A stretch of DNA of 64,000 bases from assembly GCF_013459645.1 (NCBI RefSeq), contig NZ_CP054861.1, forward strand, positions 5,258,001 through 5,322,000, given 5' to 3'. The position numbers and the translations under genes were made by a program. Positions within the stretch are counted from its first letter, which is position 1, and every line of letters begins with the position of its first letter. Shown piece by piece: positions 10,049 through 19,673 of this stretch. The notes under the pieces are model-generated. The model was not told the DNA's origin. It saw nothing but the letters and a program-made list of their open reading frames with translations, and made no database searches. This stretch comes from Martelella sp. NC20. GTDB lineage: Bacteria; Pseudomonadota; Alphaproteobacteria; Rhizobiales; Rhizobiaceae.

Positions 10049-10152
10049 ATACATCCCTTACATGAGGTTGCTGCTCCCCTCGGCGGGCGAGACCATCCGC
10101 CCTGGTTTGTCGAAGACCCAAGGGGAGCAGCAACCTCATGTATGGGATGTAT
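10049..10152. repeat. Long near-perfect inverted repeat between convergent genes
   Basis: Two 32-bp arms (10049-10080 and 10121-10152) are reverse complements with a single mismatch, separated by 40 bases. Each arm contains the core GAGGTTGCTGCTCCCCT or its complement. The repeat fills the space between the TIGR02186 stop (10044) and the last base of the FkbM stop (10152), so it would form a strong hairpin on either transcript. It may be a bidirectional terminator or a small mobile palindrome; no coding sequence lies inside. Confidence 0.8.
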
Positions 10153-11123
10153 TATTGGTCGGCGTCGTCCTGTTGTCTCTCTTGAAGCAGCCTGTCGATA
10201 ACTTCTTGCTTTGCATGCCGATCAGCGTCGATCGCATCGCGTTCTGATATCAGCCCATCGATTACGGCCTGCTTTGCATGCCGGTCAGCGTCGATCGCAT
10301 CGCGTTCTGATATCAGTCTATCGATTACGGCCTGCTTTGCATGCCGGTCAGCTGCGATGGCGTCACGCTCGTTCAGAAGCTGCTGGACGATATCGCCTTC
10401 AACATCAAAAAAGACATCGCCCATCGCTTCTTTTCTGACGTAACGAGCCGTTTCGATGCTGTCGAAAGCGCCCGGCGGCAAAACGAAGTGCTTTTTCAGT
10501 TCGATATCTTCGTCTCGAAGATAAAAATCGTTCAGACCGTCAAACCAGACCCTATTGTAACCATTGCCGGTCAGGATATGCTCCCATTCACCGCTGACCC
10601 GTTTCCTGCCGTTGATTTCGACCGCTTCCATGACAAGCGCCCGAGGACGAAACCGATCCCAGTCACCACTCATGAGCAGTTCCGTCTCGCCGCCTTCGAC
10701 ATCGATCTTCATGAAATCAATCTCCCGTCCGTCAAAGAAGCGGGCGCAGATTTCGTCCAGTCGCATGATGGGGATCTCATGGATCTTGACGGAATGTCCC
10801 TGTTCCTCAAGCTTGCGGGCAAGGCTTTCGACTGCTGTCGAGTTTTCCGGGTAGTCGGCGATTTCGTAGAACCGGCACGAGCCGGCGGAATTGCCGATAA
10901 CAGCCTGCACATTGATGTCTTCCGGGCGCAACGCCGACAGGCGACGCTGACACCGCGGCAATGGTTCAACGTTCACGCCGCGCCACCCGTTGTCGTAGAA
11001 GTGCTTGGTGACGGAGAGGTACACAGGATCGGCAGCGCCGATGTCCAGATACGTGCCCCGGTAGCCCGAAGGGAAGAGGCGCGTAAGCATGACGTCCTCG
11101 AAGTTTTGAGCGTAAGAGATCAT
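10152..11123 (-). CDS. FkbM family methyltransferase with C-terminal tandem repeats
   Basis: A 323-residue SAM-dependent methyltransferase of the FkbM type, commonly found in glycan and polysaccharide clusters as an O-methyltransferase. It opens MISYAQNFEDVMLTRLF, followed by the SAM loop YLDIGAADP, NVEPLP, and the FMKIDVEGGE motif typical of the family. The start at 11123 is set by AGGAGG about 8 bases upstream; the longer frame to 11261 adds a low-complexity tail not seen in the family. Beyond about residue 250 the protein carries an acidic/basic helical region with three 21-residue repeats (core ERDAIDADRHAKQAVID). Sugar substrate unknown. Confidence 0.88.
   Translation of the reverse strand: MISYAQNFEDVMLTRLFPSGYRGTYLDIGAADPVYLSVTKHFYDNGWRGVNVEPLPRCQRRLSALRPEDINVQAVIGNSAGSCRFYEIADYPENSTAVESLARKLEEQGHSVKIHEIPIMRLDEICARFFDGREIDFMKIDVEGGETELLMSGDWDRFRPRALVMEAVEINGRKRVSGEWEHILTGNGYNRVWFDGLNDFYLRDEDIELKKHFVLPPGAFDSIETARYVRKEAMGDVFFDVEGDIVQQLLNERDAIAADRHAKQAVIDRLISERDAIDADRHAKQAVIDGLISERDAIDADRHAKQEVIDRLLQERQQDDADQ
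10196..10396. repeat. 63-bp tandem repeat inside the FkbM gene
   Basis: Three copies with a 63-bp period start with GCTTTGCATGCCG at 10208, 10271 and 10334 (plus-strand reading). The first two are almost identical and the third has diverged. The repeat keeps the reading frame and encodes the 21-residue helical repeats at the C-terminus of the methyltransferase. Such a repeat can change copy number by slippage. Confidence 0.85.
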
Positions 11124-11396
11124 CCGTCTGGCCTCCTGCCTGAGTTCGGGCCTGTGCGACCTTCCCGGTTCGGGACTTGAAGGTTTCGTTCTTGCCCGCA
11201 ATTCGGACAAATGTATAGCTGAAAGCTTAAGCCGGCTCTCTTGATCCCGCTGGCAACGCAATTTGAGGTTTTCGTAGCTCTGATGATTGACGTTAGTAAC
11301 GAAATCCCTATCACTGCATTCGTCAGACTGGAATCAGGCGGAAGCACGGACCATGCCCAGTTGAGATATTAACAGAGTAAGACTGAGGTCATCGGC

Positions 11397-13043
11397 ATGT
11401 TGGGTAAGAAAAAAGAACTTGCGGAAAATGTAACCCAGGTCGTTGATTATATGTTTAGAAAATATCTGGACCGCAATCCGGATCCCGAGGGGCTTGAATT
11501 TTACAGGAAAGCGCTTCTGGGCGGAATGTCGCTTGTTTCCTTTATCAAGAGCGTCTCTAGCAGCGAGGAAGCCCGGCAAAAGAGAAAGGGCAGGCGCAAG
11601 AGAGCGAACCCGGACTGGCCGGCTGATGACATCGATACAGTGATTGCCCTGACATATCGCCTCTATTTGCAAAGAGAGCCCGACGAAGCTGGAAAGCAAA
11701 TCTATCGATCGGCCATCGAGCGTGGGATGTCGCTTTCGACGTTGGCAGATGTTCTCTCCTCAAGCCCGGAGGCGAAGCAGAAGCAGCAATTCTTCTCCCC
11801 CGGAGACGGGAAGGACGGCCTCTCGGACGGCGCTTTCATTCGTGAGATTGGCTATCTGCTCTTTGAAAGCACGGTGGCCCGGCCCCGGGATTTTGCGCAC
11901 TACAAGCAAAGACTCGGCGAAGACCCGCTGAACCGCATGCCGCTTGTGCAACAGCTTGTTTCCGAGCAGATCGTCCGGCGCGGGATGCAAAAAAAACTCT
12001 GCCTGGAGCTAGACAAATGTTGGATAATGGGCACCGATGAGTTCCTCACCCGACAGTCCTGGGACGAAAAGATTGCCGGTCTTGAAGACGCGGCGATAAC
12101 ATCGCCGCCCAAGGCTCAGCCCCAGGAAATCGCGCAGCGTGAATTCCGTCATACAGGTGAGTATCGCGTATCGGCCATCGCGAGCATGTACAAAGGCGGT
12201 AAATACCTTGAGACATTTCTCGAAAACATTGTCTCACAGTCCATTTTTGACCAATCGGAACTGATCATTGTCGATGCCTGCTCGCCGGAAGGCGAGGAAG
12301 AGCTGATCTCGCGCTACATGAAAGTTTATCCGAATATCGTCTACAAGCGTTTCGATTATCGGATAGGGATCTATGATGCGTGGAACTATGCGGCTCAAAT
12401 CGCGCGTGGAAAGTATCTCACCAATACGAATCTTGATGATCTGCGCCACCCGGATTCATTTGAAATTCAAGCCGCTGCACTGGACAGGCACACGTTTGCC
12501 GATGTCGTTTACCAGGACTTCTACTACAGTCTGGATTTCACGTTCGATTACGAGGCGGTGAGCAAATGTGGTTTCAAGAGCAATCTGCCGATCGCCACCG
12601 TCAACAATATGCTGGAATTCAATTCTCCTCACAACGCTCCCATGTGGCGAAAACGACTGCATGAGGAGATTGGCTATTTTGACCCGAGTTATCGGTCTGC
12701 CGGCGACTACGAATTCTGGCTGCGCTGCCTGAAAGGCGGGAAGTCTTTCCTGAAGACAAATACTCCTCATGTTGTCTATTATCAAAACCCTGACGGTATC
12801 TCGACTGTGTCGGATACGCCCGGCGTTCACGAGGCTCGCCGTGCGTGGCAGGCTCATGCCGAAGAACTCATGTCGCCCGATTTCGAGAAGTCGCGAGCCG
12901 AATTCGCGCATGATATCGGACTGATCGAAGTCCCCAGCACCGAGGTTACTGACTATGATATGGTTCAGGAAAGGCTGCGATCCTTTGCCGCCGAGGCGCG
13001 GGCTTTCTGGCCCGAAGCGCGACAAATTGCACAGACGGCCTGA
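11397..13043 (+). CDS. Family 2 glycosyltransferase with N-terminal DUF4214-like repeats
   Basis: A 548-residue protein. The N-terminal 200 residues hold two copies of a motif seen in DUF4214-type domains: FRKYLDRNPDPEGLEFYRKAL (about 20-40) and YRLYLQREPDEAGKQIYRSAI (about 87-107). From about residue 256 a GT2 domain starts (VSAIASMYKGGKYLETFLENI, IIVDACSPEGEEE), with NTNLDDLRHPD as probable nucleotide-sugar/metal loop and AGDYEFWLRCL near the end of the fold, as in many GT-A enzymes. No membrane segment is apparent, so it probably acts at the cytoplasmic face in surface glycan assembly. Donor and acceptor are unknown. The ATG at 11397 has a GAGG 6-9 bases upstream. Confidence 0.82.
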   Translation: MLGKKKELAENVTQVVDYMFRKYLDRNPDPEGLEFYRKALLGGMSLVSFIKSVSSSEEARQKRKGRRKRANPDWPADDIDTVIALTYRLYLQREPDEAGKQIYRSAIERGMSLSTLADVLSSSPEAKQKQQFFSPGDGKDGLSDGAFIREIGYLLFESTVARPRDFAHYKQRLGEDPLNRMPLVQQLVSEQIVRRGMQKKLCLELDKCWIMGTDEFLTRQSWDEKIAGLEDAAITSPPKAQPQEIAQREFRHTGEYRVSAIASMYKGGKYLETFLENIVSQSIFDQSELIIVDACSPEGEEELISRYMKVYPNIVYKRFDYRIGIYDAWNYAAQIARGKYLTNTNLDDLRHPDSFEIQAAALDRHTFADVVYQDFYYSLDFTFDYEAVSKCGFKSNLPIATVNNMLEFNSPHNAPMWRKRLHEEIGYFDPSYRSAGDYEFWLRCLKGGKSFLKTNTPHVVYYQNPDGISTVSDTPGVHEARRAWQAHAEELMSPDFEKSRAEFAHDIGLIEVPSTEVTDYDMVQERLRSFAAEARAFWPEARQIAQTA

Positions 13044-13072
13044 TCTGGCTGAAAAGACACAGTGGAGCCAAT

Positions 13073-14257
13073 ATGAGACTTTTAGTTGATGGTGTTTTCT
13101 TTCAGCTGTCGAACTCGGGAATCGCTCGCGTCTGGCGTTCCCTTCTCCCACGTCTGGCTGCGTTTCCGGATATTGAGATCACGGTGTTGGATCGCGGGCG
13201 AAGTCCGCGTTTTGCGGGTATCGAGTATATCGACTTTCCTTCCTACACCTTTACGAGCACCGCTTCGGACTCTCTTTTGATTGATGTCTTTGCCAAGGAT
13301 TGCGATGCTGACGTGTTCCTGACGACCTATTATACGACGCCCACCCAAATTCCTTCAGTCCTGATTGTCTACGATATGATCCCTGAGCTTTTCGGGTTCG
13401 ACATGAAGCTACGAGCCTGGCAAGAGAAAGATCTGGCCATTAGCTTCGCTCAATATTGTTTATGTATTTCTGAAAACACACGAAAAGATTTGCTGCGGAT
13501 TTATCCAAAGTTTGATCCGGAACGTGTTACTACTGCCTATTGCGGACTTGATTCTAAAGCATTTCGTCCGCGTGAAGAGAAAGAGGTTTCAGCATTTCGA
13601 AAAGAGTATGAGGTTGCCGAGGATTACTGCATTCTTGTCGGCTCGCGGGAGCAGCATACCGGTTACAAGAACGCCGGCCTTCTTTTTGATGCGCTGAAGA
13701 AACAAGGGCAGTTCTTCGACGTGTTCGATCAGTCGAGCCGGTCAGAGTTGCAAATATTGTGCGTTGGGGGTGAGCCTGTAGTTCAGAAGCATTTTACGGA
13801 AGGTCTGCCGGATAACATCACGGTAAAACGTGTCGATTTGACGGATGACGAACTGGCATGTGCTTATACCGGAGCCCGCGCGCTGGTCTATCCGTCCTTA
13901 TATGAAGGTTTTGGATTGCCGGTGGTTGAAGCCATGTCCTGCGGCTGCCCGGTCATCACTACGCCTCATGGCTCGCTGAAGGAGGTGGCCGGCGATGCCG
14001 CGGTTCTTATTTCAGGCAAGGATGCCAACGAACTGGCGAATGCCCTCAAATTGGCGTGGAACCCCGCGAAACGAGACGAGTTGCGCGAACGAGGACTGGA
14101 GCGCGCCGGGCGCTTCACTTGGGAGCCTATGGCTGAGGAGCTGCGCAAGCTTGCATTCAAAGCAGCAGATGAGCGTGCATCACCCGAAATTATTAATTTC
14201 ATGAAAGAGTGGAACAGACTTCGGCGCATTCAGGCTGACATTGACGTTAGTCTGTAG
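13073..14257 (+). CDS. Family 4 (GT-B) glycosyltransferase
   Basis: A 394-residue retaining GT4 enzyme. The N-terminal Rossmann half begins MRLLVDGVFFQLSNSGIARV, the 'trickster' loop common to GT4 proteins that act on glycans. The C-terminal half has ILVGSREQHTGYKNAGLL, the donor-binding stretch YPSLYEGFGLPVVEAMSCG with the E-x7-E pair, and GSLKEVAGDAAVLI. It follows the GT2 gene by 29 bases, presumably in one transcript. The donor sugar is unknown; the downstream GDP-mannose dehydratase hints at a GDP-6-deoxyhexose, by inference only. Confidence 0.9.
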   Translation: MRLLVDGVFFQLSNSGIARVWRSLLPRLAAFPDIEITVLDRGRSPRFAGIEYIDFPSYTFTSTASDSLLIDVFAKDCDADVFLTTYYTTPTQIPSVLIVYDMIPELFGFDMKLRAWQEKDLAISFAQYCLCISENTRKDLLRIYPKFDPERVTTAYCGLDSKAFRPREEKEVSAFRKEYEVAEDYCILVGSREQHTGYKNAGLLFDALKKQGQFFDVFDQSSRSELQILCVGGEPVVQKHFTEGLPDNITVKRVDLTDDELACAYTGARALVYPSLYEGFGLPVVEAMSCGCPVITTPHGSLKEVAGDAAVLISGKDANELANALKLAWNPAKRDELRERGLERAGRFTWEPMAEELRKLAFKAADERASPEIINFMKEWNRLRRIQADIDVSL

Positions 14258-14466
14258 CGGCAGAGTATCCAGTTTTCAGCAAGCAGAGGAAGATCGACTT
14301 CGTCCGATATTGCACTAGTGAGCGTCGTTTTGGCGTCAGTAAATTGATTTGGTGGAATAGGGACTGGCCGATCTGTGGTATTTTGGTTGCTTTCGCAGGA
14401 AGTTCATTTCGGCCCGGGACCATTAAAGTCGCTAGCGGTATGGATTGAAACATTAAAGGCCTAAGG

Positions 14467-15483
14467 ATGAAGCGAGCTCTCATTACCGGCATCACGGGAC
14501 AGGACGGGTCATATCTGGCGGAATTGTTGCTGGAAAAAGGGTATGAAGTTTACGGCTTTGCCCGTCCGGAAAGCTGGTATCGGGCGAATTGTGCTACCCA
14601 TCTGGCAGGGAAAATCAAAATGCTTCTCGGCGACATTGCCGAAGGCCTTGATGTATCCAACGCCATTTGTGATTCGATGCCTGATGAGATTTACAATCTA
14701 GCTTCGCAATCCCGCCCAGGAGAATCGTGGTCTCGTGCCGCGGAAACCTTGCAGGTGAATGGATTGGCTGCCGTACGTCTGTTCGAGGCAGTACGACACA
14801 ACCGACCGACGGCCAGAATATACCACGCTTCGTCATCCGAGATGTTCGGGCGGCCAACAAAAGCGCCTCAAGATGAAGATACGTCTTTCAGCCCGGTAAA
14901 CCCCTATGCCGCAACGAAGGTTTATGCGCACAACATGGCATCGATCTACCGGTCGAGCTATGGTCTCTATATTGCCTGCGGAATTCTCTTCAATCATGAA
15001 AGCGAGCGAAGACCACTCCACTTTCTGACGCAAAAGGTCGCCTACGGTGCGGCCTGCGCGGCCCTTGGTGTCATGGATTCACCTGACAGAAATGAACGTG
15101 GGCGTCCCATCGTGGAGAGGGGGCGGCTCGCGCTGGGAAACCTTCAGGTCGCGCGCGACTGGGGCTACGCCCCGGATTTCGTTCGCGCAATGTGGATGAT
15201 TTTGCAGCAGCCGGAACCTGCCGATTTTGTAATTGGTACTGGAAGGCTGCATACGCTGGAAGATCTGTGTGGCTACGCATATGAATACGTCGGCTGTGAC
15301 TGGCGAGAAAGTGTATTCAGCGATCCGGAGCTTGTTCGCCCTCTGGAAACCGCTCATGTGCTGGCGGATGCCTCCAAAGCCGAGAATGACCTTGGTTGGA
15401 GGCCAACGGTCAGCTTTCAAGAAATGGTCGGGTTGATGGTTCAGGCCCAGATCAAGCGCCTGAAACCACTGATGGCCAGATAG
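14467..15483 (+). CDS. gmd: GDP-mannose 4,6-dehydratase
   Basis: A 338-residue extended short-chain dehydrogenase of the GDP-mannose 4,6-dehydratase type, converting GDP-mannose to GDP-4-keto-6-deoxymannose, precursor of GDP-fucose or GDP-rhamnose. Visible motifs: TGITGQDGSYLAE (NADP-binding, residues 7-19), NLASQS, HASSSEMFG, the catalytic NPYAATKVYAH with YxxxK, and GILFNHESERR. It is slightly shorter than the usual 345-370 residues but all key segments are present. No downstream reductase/epimerase (fcl or rmd) is in the window, so the final sugar is undetermined. It is preceded by a 209-base gap and may have its own promoter. Confidence 0.9.
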   Translation: MKRALITGITGQDGSYLAELLLEKGYEVYGFARPESWYRANCATHLAGKIKMLLGDIAEGLDVSNAICDSMPDEIYNLASQSRPGESWSRAAETLQVNGLAAVRLFEAVRHNRPTARIYHASSSEMFGRPTKAPQDEDTSFSPVNPYAATKVYAHNMASIYRSSYGLYIACGILFNHESERRPLHFLTQKVAYGAACAALGVMDSPDRNERGRPIVERGRLALGNLQVARDWGYAPDFVRAMWMILQQPEPADFVIGTGRLHTLEDLCGYAYEYVGCDWRESVFSDPELVRPLETAHVLADASKAENDLGWRPTVSFQEMVGLMVQAQIKRLKPLMAR

Positions 15484-15978
15484 GCCCTCAAGGCGCGGAG
15501 TGCCCGACGATGATCGAAATGCGCCCGCCGCCTGCCGACCGAGAAACATGTTTTTGAGGGTGCAGCTTGGCTTTCTCGCCGGATTCGTTTCACCCGATGC
15601 GGTGTTGCACGAAAAGCGGCTGGATTCGGGCCAATTTCGGGGCTGTGGATCTTTGCCCGAAATGGAAAAAGGTGTAGTTGGCCAGCGACCTGCAAAATGT
15701 GCTTGTCTGCGGTGAGTGTCTGCGCTTTGAAACCAAGGTTAAGGTGTCTGATGCTGGCCAGCGAAGGACTTCAAACATCAGCGCCCTAGGCTGGCTGGAG
15801 GCATCAGTGTCTTACCGCATTCGAAGGAAACGACATTTGAACTCGAAAGCGCTCGCTTTATGATACCAACGGTAGCGGCGACGGCTGCGTTAAAGGGCTA
15901 CGGTCTCCATCGCGTTTGGTCCTGTGCATTTCTGTTTATTTTTAGGAACTACTGTCTGTTGGCCCGCGACAGGCATAA
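15484..15978. other. 495-base stretch without a convincing gene
   Basis: Short frames on both strands here (up to about 84 residues) show no domain, repeat or biased composition and overlap each other. No tRNA, clear terminator or transposon end is visible. It probably carries the promoter of the following large glycosyltransferase gene. Confidence 0.5.
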
Positions 15979-18900
15979 ATGGATGATGACAAGATGGTTC
16001 AGCTCCCGGAGCACAAGATCACGAAACGTTCCCTTCGCTTGAAGTCCTTTTATCATCACCCGTTCTCAGGCGAGAAACGAAAGTCATATCGTCGTCGCAA
16101 ATTGAGTAAGCTGGCTGGTGGCGCAGGCATGCCCGCCGATCTGGGTCCCGATTTCGACGAGCGCAAAGAGCGCAGGAAGATCAGATACACATCTCTGTTA
16201 CGTCACCCTTTCAGCGCCAGGAAGCGTCGAAAATATCGTCGCAAGCGCCTTGATGCTTTGACTTTCGCTCTCGTGCCAAGCTTCGCCATGCCCGCGCCGC
16301 CCCCGAGAATGCCTCACTCCTCGCGAGCGGTCACGACAGCTCCGACCCTCTGGTTCTACCTCGGTGACACGATGGGTTGGCTTGAGGCGCATGACCGGCT
16401 CACGGGCGTCGGGCGCGTGTCGGTTGAACTGTTCGACGCATTTCTGCAGGAGCCGACGACATCGATCCGGCCCTGCCGCACCGGCCGCTCCGATCTGGAT
16501 ATTGTGGCGATAGGCAGCGCCGAGCTGCAGGAAAGCGTACTGAACAGGCTCGATGGCCGCTATGGCAGTGGACTTGGGGCGTTCGATGGCGGCAGCTCTC
16601 CGGCAAAGGGCGAACATGTCTTCTTCACGGGTCTGGTCTGGACCCCCAAGTTTAGCGCTCTTTTCCGCCATCTGTCTTCGAGAGGCATCGGGTTTTCGGT
16701 TCTGGTCCACGACATCATCCCGCTCGAGGGAGGCGATAATGTAAACGAGGCGGAAGGCTCGCGTTTCGCGGAGTGGCTGCTCGTCTGCCTTCAAAGCGCC
16801 GACAGACTTTACGTATCGACGAACGTCGTTCGAGACCAGATCTTGCGCTGGGCCTTGCTTGAAGGCGTCGAAGTGGCGGCCGAGATCGTCAAGATACCGT
16901 TCGGCTCGAAGCCTTTGAGGGAAGAGGAGCCGTTACGGTCTGAGAGCCTACAGGAGCGATTCCCGTCGCTCGAATCCAGCAATTTTGTCTTGAGCGTTGG
17001 CACGATAGACCCACGCAAGAACCAGATCATGCTTTGCAGGCTATGGCGAAACCTGATCGCGAGCGGCCTCAACGTCCCGCAATTGGTGCTGGCCGGACGC
17101 GATGATCTAGGACTCGGCAAAGACCAATCGATTTACCGTGATCTGCTGCGATCAGGCAAGTTGCTCGTTCTGTCCGGGCTTGGTGATGCCGATATCGCCG
17201 CCCTGACGGCGGCTTGCCGGTTCACCGCCTTCCCCTCGACCAGCGAGGGTTATGGTCTACCGGTTGCGGAAAGCCTGCTTCAGGGAAAGCTGTGTCTGGC
17301 GTCCAGGCTTGCGGTGATTGAAGAACAGGCGGGCGAACTCGCCTGGTATTTCGATGTTGACGATTCTCTGCAGGCTGAAAAGCTGTTTCGCAAGGCCATT
17401 GAGGATCGTGACGCCGTTATCGCGGCAGAAGCAAAGATCAGGGCCGATTATGTTCGGCCGACCTGGGCCGCTGCGGCAAGGCGTCTCGAAGTCGAAGGCA
17501 TCAAAGCAGCGCGCGAGAGGCCGGTTTCCATTATACCCGGGCGTTTCCTTCCGGAATTTCCAGGGGCGGAGCGTTTCAAGACAAGCGAGGTGCTGAAGCT
17601 GGCATCGCGCTGGTGCACGAACGACGCGCCCGAGGTCTCGATCCTGATCGTGAACTGGAACGCTTCGCCTCTGACGCTCGAATGCATCCGGCAGATATGG
17701 ATGCATACCGAGGGGCATACCTACGAGATCGTGATCGTGGACAATGGCTCGGACGAGGACGATATCGCTCGTTTGTCCAGACCTATACCGGGAGTGGTCT
17801 TCATTCCGATCGGCAGGAACCGTTTTTTCGGCGAAGCCAACAATATCGCCGCCGAAGCTGCTCGCGGAAAATATATCGTACTGCTCAACAACGATGCCTT
17901 TCCGCAGGATGATTGGCTTCCTTCGCTGATGAACATGATGGCTGAAAATCCGTCCCTCGGCGCGGCCGGGCCTATGTTCCTCTGGCCTGACGGACGCGTT
18001 CAGGAGGCTGGAGGCATGATCAACGAAGGCGGTTATCCGGTGCGATTTGGCCGAGGGCAGGACCATCCCTCGCCAGACATCCTGATGGAAAGATATGTCG
18101 ACTACATTTCTGCCGCCGCCATGCTTGTCGAACGGGCGCTGTTCATACGGGTGGGAGGGTTCGATCTTACATTTGAGCCAGCCTATTATGAAGACTCCGA
18201 TCTGTGCTTCAAGCTCAAGGCATTGGGGCGTCCGGTTGCCTATTGTCCCGCAAGTCGCGTCATCCACATCGAGGGAGCGGCCGCAAACGGAAACACCAAG
18301 GCGGAGGCCCGACGAAAGGCACTGGGAGACTCCAATCGCGACAAATTCGTCTCGCGCTGGGAGCGCCTGCTGAAATCGACGGGCGAGAAGGAACCGGTGT
18401 TCTCGGTCGAGAGCTTCATTCCAGCCAAGTGGTCTTCCCCGCCCGGCAAGGACAGGCCGTTGCCCGTTGCCGTCGTCTTCACTCCTTATGCCGTGACGCC
18501 TGGCGGCGGAGAGCGCTATATCTTGAGCGCGGCACGTCAGTTGGCGCGCACTCATCGTGTGGAAGTTGTTACGCCTTACCGGTATTCGAACCTGCGCCTT
18601 CAGCAGATCGGCTGCGCTCTTAATCTTGATCTTGGCATGCTAAGGTTCAAAACGCTTCAGGAGTTTGAGAAGGATCCCGAACCGGACCTGATGTTGACAA
18701 TGGGAAACGCGGTTCTGCCGCCGATTCCCGCTCGCGGAAGGAAGACGGTATATCATTGCCAGTTTCCATTCGTGCTCAAGGAAGCGGAAGCAAGCAACGA
18801 GGCGATGCTGCAGACCTATCAGGAAGTCATGGTGAACTCGGCATTCACGCAAGGTTTCTACGGGAAACGTTTGGCCGAAGCCGGTATGACCTCGATGCCG

Positions 18901-19554
18901 ACGCGAATCGTCAATCCGCCTGTGCCGCCAATTATGCCGAGAAAGCCGCGCCGAAGGGCCATATTGTCGGTCGGCCGCTTCATCGTTGGCGGTCATTCCA
19001 AGCGTCAGGATCTTCAAGTCGAGGCTTTTCGTGCGCTGATCGAGAGCGGCGTCAAGGACGTCGAACTGCACCTCGCCGGCTCCTCGTTTCCCGAGGCCTC
19101 GGATATCGATTTCCTGGCCTCGATCAGAGAAGCGGCTTCGGACCTTCCCGTATTCTTTCATATCAACTGTTCGGCAAGCGAGCTCGGAGCACTTTACGGT
19201 GAGAGCCTTGTCTACTGGCACGCCACAGGGCTCGGCCGCGACCTGGAGAAGGAACCGGAGAAAGCGGAACACTTCGGGATCAGCATCGTCGAGGCAATGT
19301 CGGGCGGCGCCATCCCGATCACGCTTCGTGCGGGCGGCCCGACGGAGATCATCACTGAGGGCGTGAATGGGTTCTTCTATGATGACATAGCAGGCCTGGT
19401 CGACCAGACCAGGCGCGTCATGAACGACACCTCAGAGGATGAGCTGCAACGATTGAGCCTCACTGCCCATTCGCGCGCGCTGGATTTCAGTTACGGTCGT
19501 TTCAACGACGCAGTCTCCTCGCTTTTCGGGCAGGAAATCAGCGAAGACAACTAG
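15979..19554 (+). CDS. Three-domain glycosyltransferase (GT4-GT2-GT4)
   Basis: A 1191-residue protein with three catalytic domains in line. Residues about 115-510 form a GT4 domain (FVLSVGTIDPRKNQ near 335; STSEGYGLPVAESLLQG near 419). About 550-800 form a GT2 domain (VSILIVNWNASPLTLECI, VDNGSDEDD, LLNNDAFPQDDW, YYEDSDLCFKL). About 829-1185 form a second GT4 domain (GGGERYILSA, ILSVGRFIVGGHSKRQD, FGISIVEAMSGG). The first 90 residues are very basic and contain two copies of a short motif, HHPFSGEKRKSYRRRKLS and RHPFSARKRRKYRRKRLD. Such fusions usually build a repeating or ordered surface oligosaccharide. Specificity is not predictable here. The ATG at 15979 is the first in frame. Confidence 0.88.
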   Translation: MDDDKMVQLPEHKITKRSLRLKSFYHHPFSGEKRKSYRRRKLSKLAGGAGMPADLGPDFDERKERRKIRYTSLLRHPFSARKRRKYRRKRLDALTFALVPSFAMPAPPPRMPHSSRAVTTAPTLWFYLGDTMGWLEAHDRLTGVGRVSVELFDAFLQEPTTSIRPCRTGRSDLDIVAIGSAELQESVLNRLDGRYGSGLGAFDGGSSPAKGEHVFFTGLVWTPKFSALFRHLSSRGIGFSVLVHDIIPLEGGDNVNEAEGSRFAEWLLVCLQSADRLYVSTNVVRDQILRWALLEGVEVAAEIVKIPFGSKPLREEEPLRSESLQERFPSLESSNFVLSVGTIDPRKNQIMLCRLWRNLIASGLNVPQLVLAGRDDLGLGKDQSIYRDLLRSGKLLVLSGLGDADIAALTAACRFTAFPSTSEGYGLPVAESLLQGKLCLASRLAVIEEQAGELAWYFDVDDSLQAEKLFRKAIEDRDAVIAAEAKIRADYVRPTWAAAARRLEVEGIKAARERPVSIIPGRFLPEFPGAERFKTSEVLKLASRWCTNDAPEVSILIVNWNASPLTLECIRQIWMHTEGHTYEIVIVDNGSDEDDIARLSRPIPGVVFIPIGRNRFFGEANNIAAEAARGKYIVLLNNDAFPQDDWLPSLMNMMAENPSLGAAGPMFLWPDGRVQEAGGMINEGGYPVRFGRGQDHPSPDILMERYVDYISAAAMLVERALFIRVGGFDLTFEPAYYEDSDLCFKLKALGRPVAYCPASRVIHIEGAAANGNTKAEARRKALGDSNRDKFVSRWERLLKSTGEKEPVFSVESFIPAKWSSPPGKDRPLPVAVVFTPYAVTPGGGERYILSAARQLARTHRVEVVTPYRYSNLRLQQIGCALNLDLGMLRFKTLQEFEKDPEPDLMLTMGNAVLPPIPARGRKTVYHCQFPFVLKEAEASNEAMLQTYQEVMVNSAFTQGFYGKRLAEAGMTSMPTRIVNPPVPPIMPRKPRRRAILSVGRFIVGGHSKRQDLQVEAFRALIESGVKDVELHLAGSSFPEASDIDFLASIREAASDLPVFFHINCSASELGALYGESLVYWHATGLGRDLEKEPEKAEHFGISIVEAMSGGAIPITLRAGGPTEIITEGVNGFFYDDIAGLVDQTRRVMNDTSEDELQRLSLTAHSRALDFSYGRFNDAVSSLFGQEISEDN

Positions 19555-19673
19555 GCGATGTGGACGGACAGGGCGATCGGGTGGAGGAGTAGGTGACAAA
19601 GGTTTGAATTGCTGAATCAGTTGCGCTCCTCTGGATGGAGGAGCAACGACGATGACGGATAGCGATCGGGAGC

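Noticed and set aside
10196..10396. CRISPR-like array (regular 63-bp repeats)
   Set aside because: The units are contiguous, in frame, without spacers, and encode a peptide repeat; no cas genes are present.
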